A stretch of DNA of 37,266 bases from Propionibacteriaceae bacterium. GTDB taxonomy: Bacteria > Actinomycetota > Actinomycetes > Propionibacteriales > Propionibacteriaceae. The notes below the pieces were generated by a model. That model worked only from the letters and a program-made list of their open reading frames with translations, was not told the origin of the DNA and did no database searches. The position numbers and the translations under genes were made by a program. Where the stretch lies: assembly GCA_009778875.1 (NCBI GenBank), contig WRFI01000003.1, positions 1-37,266 of the forward strand. Direction: 5' to 3'. Below are positions 33,241 to 37,266 of the stretch, piece after piece (the stretch's first letter is position 1; each line of letters starts with the position of its first letter).

Positions 33241-34664
33241 ACCGCACCATCCGCCACGTTGGCGTCGTCGCCGGAATCCTGGTGTTCGCACTGCTGGTGA
33301 ACGTCACGCTGTCGTATCTGCTGCGCAACAATTCGCTGGACAACAACCCGGCGAACCAGCGAGTCCTGCAGGCCCAGTTCGCGCAGCCGCGCGGCGCGAT
33401 ACTGGCCGGCAACACCCCGATCGCCCAGTCGGTGCCGGGCAGCGGTGACTTCCCCTACCTGCGCACCTACGCGAACGGCCCGATGTATGCCCCGGTGACG
33501 GGTTTCTATTCGTACATGTACGGGCGCAACAAGCTGGAGCAGGCCTACAACTCGGCCCTGACGGGCTCGTCCGACCCGCGAGTGATCCAGCAACTGATCA
33601 ACTCGCTGACGGGCCAGCCGGGCGCGGTTGCTTCGTTGCAAACCACCATCAACCCGGCGGCGCAGCAGGCGGCCTGGAACGCGCTGCAGGGCAAGCAGGG
33701 GGCGGTGGTGGCGATCGACTACACGACCGGCGCGATTCTGGCGTATGTGTCGACCCCCAGCTATGATCCGGCCCAGTTGTCGTCGCCCGACCTGGACGCC
33801 ACCCAAGCCGCCTGGAAGGCTTTGAACGCCGACCCGGCGGCGCCCATGGCGGATAGGGCGGGACGGGAGATCTACCCACCCGGGTCGACCTTCAAGCTGG
33901 TGACCGCGGCGGCCGCCCTTGAGGCCGGCTGGACGCCCGACACCATGGTCGACTCCCCCGCCCGGTTGACGCTGCCCGGCACCAACACCCAGTTGACCAA
34001 CGACAGCAACTGCGGCGGCGACCAGATCTCGCTGCAGCAGGCGCTTCAGGTCAGTTGCAACACGGCCTTCGCCAACGTCGGATTGACCATTGGGCAGGAC
34101 GCCATCGCCGCCCAGGCGGCCAGGTTTGGCTTCGGCAAGGCCTTCGGCGGCGACGTCAACTCGGCGGTGTCGGCCTTCCCCACCGGCCTCGACCCGTCCC
34201 AGACGGCACTCAGCGCCATCGGGCAGTACAACGTCACGGCCAGCCCCCTGCAAATGGCGGTGGTGGCGGCGGCCATCGCCAACAACGGCATTGTCATGCA
34301 GCCATATCTCGTTTCGCAGGTGGTCGGGGCCGACCTCAACGTCATCTCGACACACAGCCCATCCTCCAGCGGCCGGGCCGTCAGCGCCACCACCGCCGCC
34401 GAACTGCAGCAGATGATGCAAAGCGTCGTCGCCAATGGCACCGGCAAGAGAGCCCAAGTGCCGGGGCTCACCATCGGCGGCAAGACGGGCACCGCCCAGT
34501 CCGACAACGTTCGCGCCCCCTATGCGTGGTTCGCGGGCTATGCCGCCGAACCGCACGTGGCAGTGTGCGTCTTCGTGGCCAACGCCGGCACCAACGAGGA
34601 CCAAACCGGCGGCGCCACCGCGGCGCCCATCTTCAGGCAGGTCGTCCAAGCGCTGAACGGATAA
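33237..34664 (+). CDS. pbpA: Class B penicillin-binding protein, D,D-transpeptidase (PbpA)
   Basis: 475 residues. An N-terminal helix (about 8-28) anchors it, a small dimerisation region follows, and the transpeptidase domain covers about 145-470. Active-site motifs are S217-T-F-K220 (nucleophile S217), S273-C-N275 and K416-T-G418. It cross-links peptidoglycan with its SEDS partner RodA. The ATG at 33237 overlaps the rodA stop (ATGA). It ends the operon: the convergent epimerase gene stops 5 bp away, so pknA and pknB do not follow as they do in many actinobacteria. Confidence 0.94.
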   Translation: MNRTIRHVGVVAGILVFALLVNVTLSYLLRNNSLDNNPANQRVLQAQFAQPRGAILAGNTPIAQSVPGSGDFPYLRTYANGPMYAPVTGFYSYMYGRNKLEQAYNSALTGSSDPRVIQQLINSLTGQPGAVASLQTTINPAAQQAAWNALQGKQGAVVAIDYTTGAILAYVSTPSYDPAQLSSPDLDATQAAWKALNADPAAPMADRAGREIYPPGSTFKLVTAAAALEAGWTPDTMVDSPARLTLPGTNTQLTNDSNCGGDQISLQQALQVSCNTAFANVGLTIGQDAIAAQAARFGFGKAFGGDVNSAVSAFPTGLDPSQTALSAIGQYNVTASPLQMAVVAAAIANNGIVMQPYLVSQVVGADLNVISTHSPSSSGRAVSATTAAELQQMMQSVVANGTGKRAQVPGLTIGGKTGTAQSDNVRAPYAWFAGYAAEPHVAVCVFVANAGTNEDQTGGATAAPIFRQVVQALNG

Positions 34665-34669
34665 GGCGT

Positions 34670-35614
34670 TCAGCTCACCAGGAAGGTGATCACCCGGCTC
34701 CAGGTTTCACCCGGGCGCAACACCGTGTTGGAAAAGCCGGGCTGGTTGGGGGCGTCGGGCGGGCTTTGGGGCTCAATCGCCAAACCGGCGTGCTGCTCGT
34801 AGGGCTGACCGTCCGGCCCATGCGCCAGGCCCGCGAAACCGGCGGCGTCGTAGACCTGCACGGCCGGAGCGTCGCTCAGCACCGTCAGCGTCAAACCGTC
34901 GCCGCTCAATCGCACCATTTCCCGCAGGCCCGCCCCTGGCACCATGAAGTTGTGATCCATCGCGCCGCCGCGGTCCTGGCCAGCCGCCAACATGGCGGCT
35001 CGGGCGGTACCGACCTGGCGCGGTGCCAAAAAGTCCAGGCCGCCCGATACCGGCAGCACCTCCCCCGTCGGTATGCCGTCAGCCCTGGTGGGCGTGTACT
35101 GGGGCGCGTTGACCCAGAGCTGCAGTTCGTCGATGCCGCCGGCACCCAGATCGAAGTAGGGGTGCAACGTCAGGTTGACGATGGTTGGCGCGTCGCAGGT
35201 GGCGGCGTAGGTCAGCGTCAACGCGTGCTCGCCCAGATCGAAGGCCGCGGCCGCCTCAAGGGCGCCCGGGAACCCTTGGTCCCCGTCGGGCGAGACCAGT
35301 CGCAACGCCAGGCTGTGGTCGTCGGCGGCGACGACCTCCCACTGGCGGTCGGAAAACCCGTCCGCCCCGCCATGCAGGGTGTTGGGCGGCTCGTTGACGG
35401 AAACCTGGTAGCCCACCCCGTCGATGCTGAACCGGCCGCCCGCCAAACGGTTGGCAAACCGCCCGACCGTGCGCCCCATGTAGGCGTCCTCGGCGCTGCT
35501 CAGGGCAAGATCCCGCCACCCGTCACCGCGGCGAACCCTCAGCCGCGAAAGTGCGGCTCCCAACGTGTCGATGGTGGCCCAAAGATGGTCGTTTCGCAGC
35601 TCATACTGGCTCAT
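34670..35614 (-). CDS. Aldose 1-epimerase family protein (GalM-like)
   Basis: 314-residue cytoplasmic enzyme that interconverts alpha and beta anomers of aldoses. R56 in GRFANRLAGGRF, NTLHGGADGF with H81, the acid H151 in VNLTLHPYFDLG, and the base E281 in LAIEPQSPPDAPNQPGF match GalM active-site positions. Length is typical. The ATG at 35614 has AGAGGTC just upstream. CACAAT about 7 bp before the ATG, with TTGGTG 16 bp above it, could be a promoter overlapping the end of the patatin gene. The gene is convergent with pbpA, with no room for a separate terminator. Confidence 0.88.
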   Translation of the reverse strand: MSQYELRNDHLWATIDTLGAALSRLRVRRGDGWRDLALSSAEDAYMGRTVGRFANRLAGGRFSIDGVGYQVSVNEPPNTLHGGADGFSDRQWEVVAADDHSLALRLVSPDGDQGFPGALEAAAAFDLGEHALTLTYAATCDAPTIVNLTLHPYFDLGAGGIDELQLWVNAPQYTPTRADGIPTGEVLPVSGGLDFLAPRQVGTARAAMLAAGQDRGGAMDHNFMVPGAGLREMVRLSGDGLTLTVLSDAPAVQVYDAAGFAGLAHGPDGQPYEQHAGLAIEPQSPPDAPNQPGFSNTVLRPGETWSRVITFLVS

Positions 35615-35640
35615 GACCTCTATTGTGTCAGGCCTGGGCG

Positions 35641-37032
35641 TTACACCAACTCGTCGGCCCAGGTTTCGTGGCCTGGCGGCAGCAGCGTGTCGTCAGCTTG
35701 GGCCAAAAGGGCGCGCAACTGCGCCTTGAGGGCTGAGACTTGCTTCGGCTTGGGCTTGACGGCCTCGGGCTTGCTGACCCCGCCGAGCGGCACCTTGGGG
35801 TGTATCAGTTCTGCCCAATCGCAACGGGTCTGGCAGATCGCTTCGTTCACGTCACGCAGCGACGACGGAGCCCCAGTGACCTCTTCGGCCGCCCGCGTCC
35901 AGCCGTAATCGCGGTTGATCCGCAACAATGCGGGCTCCACCGTTCCGGCGTCATGGACGTCGATGTGCGGCTCGATGACGCAAGCGCCCGCCGCGCGGGC
36001 CCACTCAACCTCGTCTTGGAACGTCTCGTCCAATGTGATCGAGGCCACCCGCAGCAGCACCGAGACCATGTCCTTGGCCGCGAAATCATCGGGCGCCAGC
36101 CCCGGCGGCTGGGCGACCACCACGTACGGTTTCGTGACCCCCAGGTGCTTGACTGCCATCTCGATTGGCAGATTCTCGCGCACCCCGCCGTCCACGTAGA
36201 CCCCACTGCCCAGCTTGACGGGACGGAAGACGCCCGGTATCGAGCACGACGCCCAAACCCCCAGCGCGATGTCATAGGGCATGTCATCGATCGGATGGTC
36301 GTCGCGGTCGACCATGACGCCGTCCTGGCGCATGAACCGCAACTCGCCGGAATCGAGATCAACCGTGGCCAGTCGCAATTCGACGCCAGAGTTGTTGACC
36401 CGGCTTGACCGGAAAGTCGACTCGAAAAGCAAGCGGTGGACGATGGGGCCCGGCCGGTAGGCGGACGCCGCCCGCTCAGCCCCCCGCACTGATGTGGCCA
36501 GGCCGGCGCCAACCCTGCCCACCCGCAACAGCGAGCCGGCCAGTTGCCACATGTCGGTCGGCGACAGTGCCATGTCGCGCGACGGGTCTGTGTCCAAAAC
36601 CCGCTTGACGACCTCCCTCGGGTCGTCGGCATCGCCGGCCACGACCGGCTCGGTGTCGTCCGGGGGGGCTCCCAGCAAGCCGCCCAGGCCTTCCAACTGC
36701 CCCCGCAGGTTGGTGAACCAGGCCTGTTCGGCAAACATGTCGGACGTGGCGGTCATGCCCAGCCAAAGACGCTCCAACTCGTGCAGTTCGCCCGACTGGA
36801 CGGCCGGGTCAAGCGACTGCGCCAACATGGCGGCGACGATACTGCCCGCCGACGTGCCCAAAATCTTGGTGGGCGCTATGCCCACCACGTCATACAAATA
36901 CCGGGCTGCCCCAATATGGAAGCTGGCTCGCGCCCCGCCCCCAGAAAGGATCAACCCCGTAACCTCAGGTGCCACATCAGCACGGGGCGTTGCATTTCTC
37001 GCCAACAAATCAAACCAAGAGAGACGGGCCAT
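35641..37032 (-). CDS. Patatin-like phospholipase family protein
   Basis: 463-residue lipid acyl hydrolase. The oxyanion motif SGGGARA is at 30-36, the nucleophile elbow GTSAGS at 59-64 gives S61, and VYVDGGVRENLP gives the dyad aspartate D281 in the DGG motif. No signal peptide is seen, so it is probably cytoplasmic or membrane-associated. The C-terminal 60 residues are Lys/Ala/Leu-rich. The ATG at 37032 follows a -10-like TAGACT by 6 bp with no ribosome-binding site, suggesting a leaderless message. It is 26 bp upstream of the epimerase gene, in the same direction. Substrate unknown. Confidence 0.9.
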   Translation of the reverse strand: MARLSWFDLLARNATPRADVAPEVTGLILSGGGARASFHIGAARYLYDVVGIAPTKILGTSAGSIVAAMLAQSLDPAVQSGELHELERLWLGMTATSDMFAEQAWFTNLRGQLEGLGGLLGAPPDDTEPVVAGDADDPREVVKRVLDTDPSRDMALSPTDMWQLAGSLLRVGRVGAGLATSVRGAERAASAYRPGPIVHRLLFESTFRSSRVNNSGVELRLATVDLDSGELRFMRQDGVMVDRDDHPIDDMPYDIALGVWASCSIPGVFRPVKLGSGVYVDGGVRENLPIEMAVKHLGVTKPYVVVAQPPGLAPDDFAAKDMVSVLLRVASITLDETFQDEVEWARAAGACVIEPHIDVHDAGTVEPALLRINRDYGWTRAAEEVTGAPSSLRDVNEAICQTRCDWAELIHPKVPLGGVSKPEAVKPKPKQVSALKAQLRALLAQADDTLLPPGHETWADELV

Positions 37033-37038
37033 AGGTTA

Positions 37039-37068
37039 AGTCTACGAGACGGACCGTTTGGCAGTCAG
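37039..37068 (-). promoter_or_regulatory. Candidate promoter of the patatin-like gene (leaderless)
   Basis: Minus strand: CTGACT (-35, 37063-37068, four of six matches), 18 bp spacer, TAGACT (-10, 37039-37044), then 6 bp to the ATG at 37032. The geometry predicts transcription starting at or next to the start codon. Confidence 0.55.
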
Positions 37069-37109
37069 CTTTTGTCACCCGGCCGTCACGGCGAGCGGCC
37101 TTGCCTTGG

Positions 37110-37171
37110 AGGTTTCCCATGCCCAACCTCGCCTTTTGAGGGATCAAATCGAGGTTGGGTATGGGAAACCT
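37110..37171. repeat. Long hairpin, unit 1 of a tandem pair
   Basis: Arms 37110-37131 and 37150-37171 are 22 nt long and complementary at 21 positions, the exception a G-T that would still pair as G-U in RNA. Inside, TTTGA (37135-37139) and TCAAA (37144-37148) extend the stem with loop GGGA. The arm reads AGGTTTCCCATGCCC onward. It lies upstream of the patatin gene and outside any long frame. Confidence 0.85.
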
Positions 37172-37194
37172 ACCGTTTTGGGGCCCGTTTTGGT

Positions 37195-37256
37195 AGGTTT
37201 GCCATGCCCAACTTCTCCGGCGGCTTCCACGGGGCGAGGTTGGGTATGGGAAACCT
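37195..37256. repeat. Long hairpin, unit 2 of a tandem pair
   Basis: The left arm 37195-37215 resembles the left arm of unit 1 with three changes. The right arm 37235-37256 is identical to the right arm of unit 1 over 22 nt. The stem has one mismatch and two G-U pairs; the loop differs fully from unit 1. The 23 bp between units hold CCGTTTTGG twice (37173-37181 and 37185-37193). More units may follow beyond the right edge. Confidence 0.8.
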
Positions 37257-37266
37257 CTTGGGTGAG

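Noticed and set aside
32946-34649. 567-codon open frame on the minus strand opposite rodA and pbpA
   Set aside because: Antisense of two genes with clear catalytic motifs; low-complexity composition of Gly, Arg and Val is typical of a shadow.
37121-37160. Integron attC-like boxes: GCCCAAC and GTTGGGT fit the RYYYAAC/GTTRRRY pattern
   Set aside because: The palindrome extends 11 bp outward beyond both boxes, internal L boxes are missing, the spacing is too short, and there is no integrase or cassette gene in view.
37110-37266. CRISPR array
   Set aside because: Copies of the repeated word alternate in orientation and the intervals are unequal (18, 23 and 19 bp); no cas gene.
1-37266. tRNA, rRNA, insertion sequence, prophage or toxin-antitoxin genes
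   Set aside because: No such fold or protein motif was seen; intergenic gaps are short and filled by the repeats and signals listed.

Overview
The window looks like chromosomal DNA from a high-GC actinobacterium. The order of the cell-wall/phosphorylation cluster (fhaA-fhaB-pstP-rodA-pbpA), the style of the nuo operon (long hydrophilic tails on NuoH and NuoJ, NuoE-F-G present), a MenJ-like menaquinone reductase and dense ATGA/GTGA overlaps all point that way. A class I succinyl-CoA:carboxylate CoA-transferase would suit a propionate- or acetate-forming lineage such as Propionibacteriaceae. That assignment is inference; there is no rRNA or marker gene here to settle it.

Layout. 1-12975 (minus): thirteen genes, nuoA to nuoM (nuoM cut by the left edge), nearly all overlapping or 1 bp apart, encoding proton-pumping NADH:menaquinone oxidoreductase. 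13181-15787 (minus): menJ-like reductase preceded, 18 bp upstream, by an ECF-type sigma factor that carries a Gly/Ala/Ser linker, a transmembrane helix and a Thr/Pro-rich tail. 16062-17970: divergent alaA-like aminotransferase and HAD phosphatase. 18307-22217 (minus): six-helix membrane protein of unknown function, CoA-transferase and CPA1 cation/proton antiporter. 22295-28156 (minus): oligopeptide ABC importer oppABCDF with a strong hairpin after oppA. 28512-29153 (minus): CDP-alcohol phosphatidyltransferase. 29300-34664 (plus): fhaA, fhaB, pstP, rodA, pbpA. 34670-37032 (minus): aldose epimerase and patatin-like lipase.

How the parts fit. MenJ, NADH dehydrogenase and the CoA-transferase all touch menaquinone-linked and central energy metabolism. 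The fha-pst-rodA-pbpA operon couples Ser/Thr phosphorylation to peptidoglycan synthesis, but the kinases pknA and pknB that usually follow pbpA are absent from this locus. 

Beyond genes, two structured repeat families stand out. The first is a dispersed two-hairpin element with five full copies and several fragments at 13.1, 18.0, 19.1, 22.3 and 28.4-28.5 kb. Its first stem exists in two sequence versions that preserve base pairing. The second is a pair of long, nearly perfect hairpins at 37.11-37.26 kb, made of one 22-nt word in alternating orientation and running towards the right edge. The membrane-tethered sigma factor upstream of menJ and nuo, and these repeats, are the most interesting items. 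No tRNA, rRNA, CRISPR array, insertion sequence or prophage gene was recognised.
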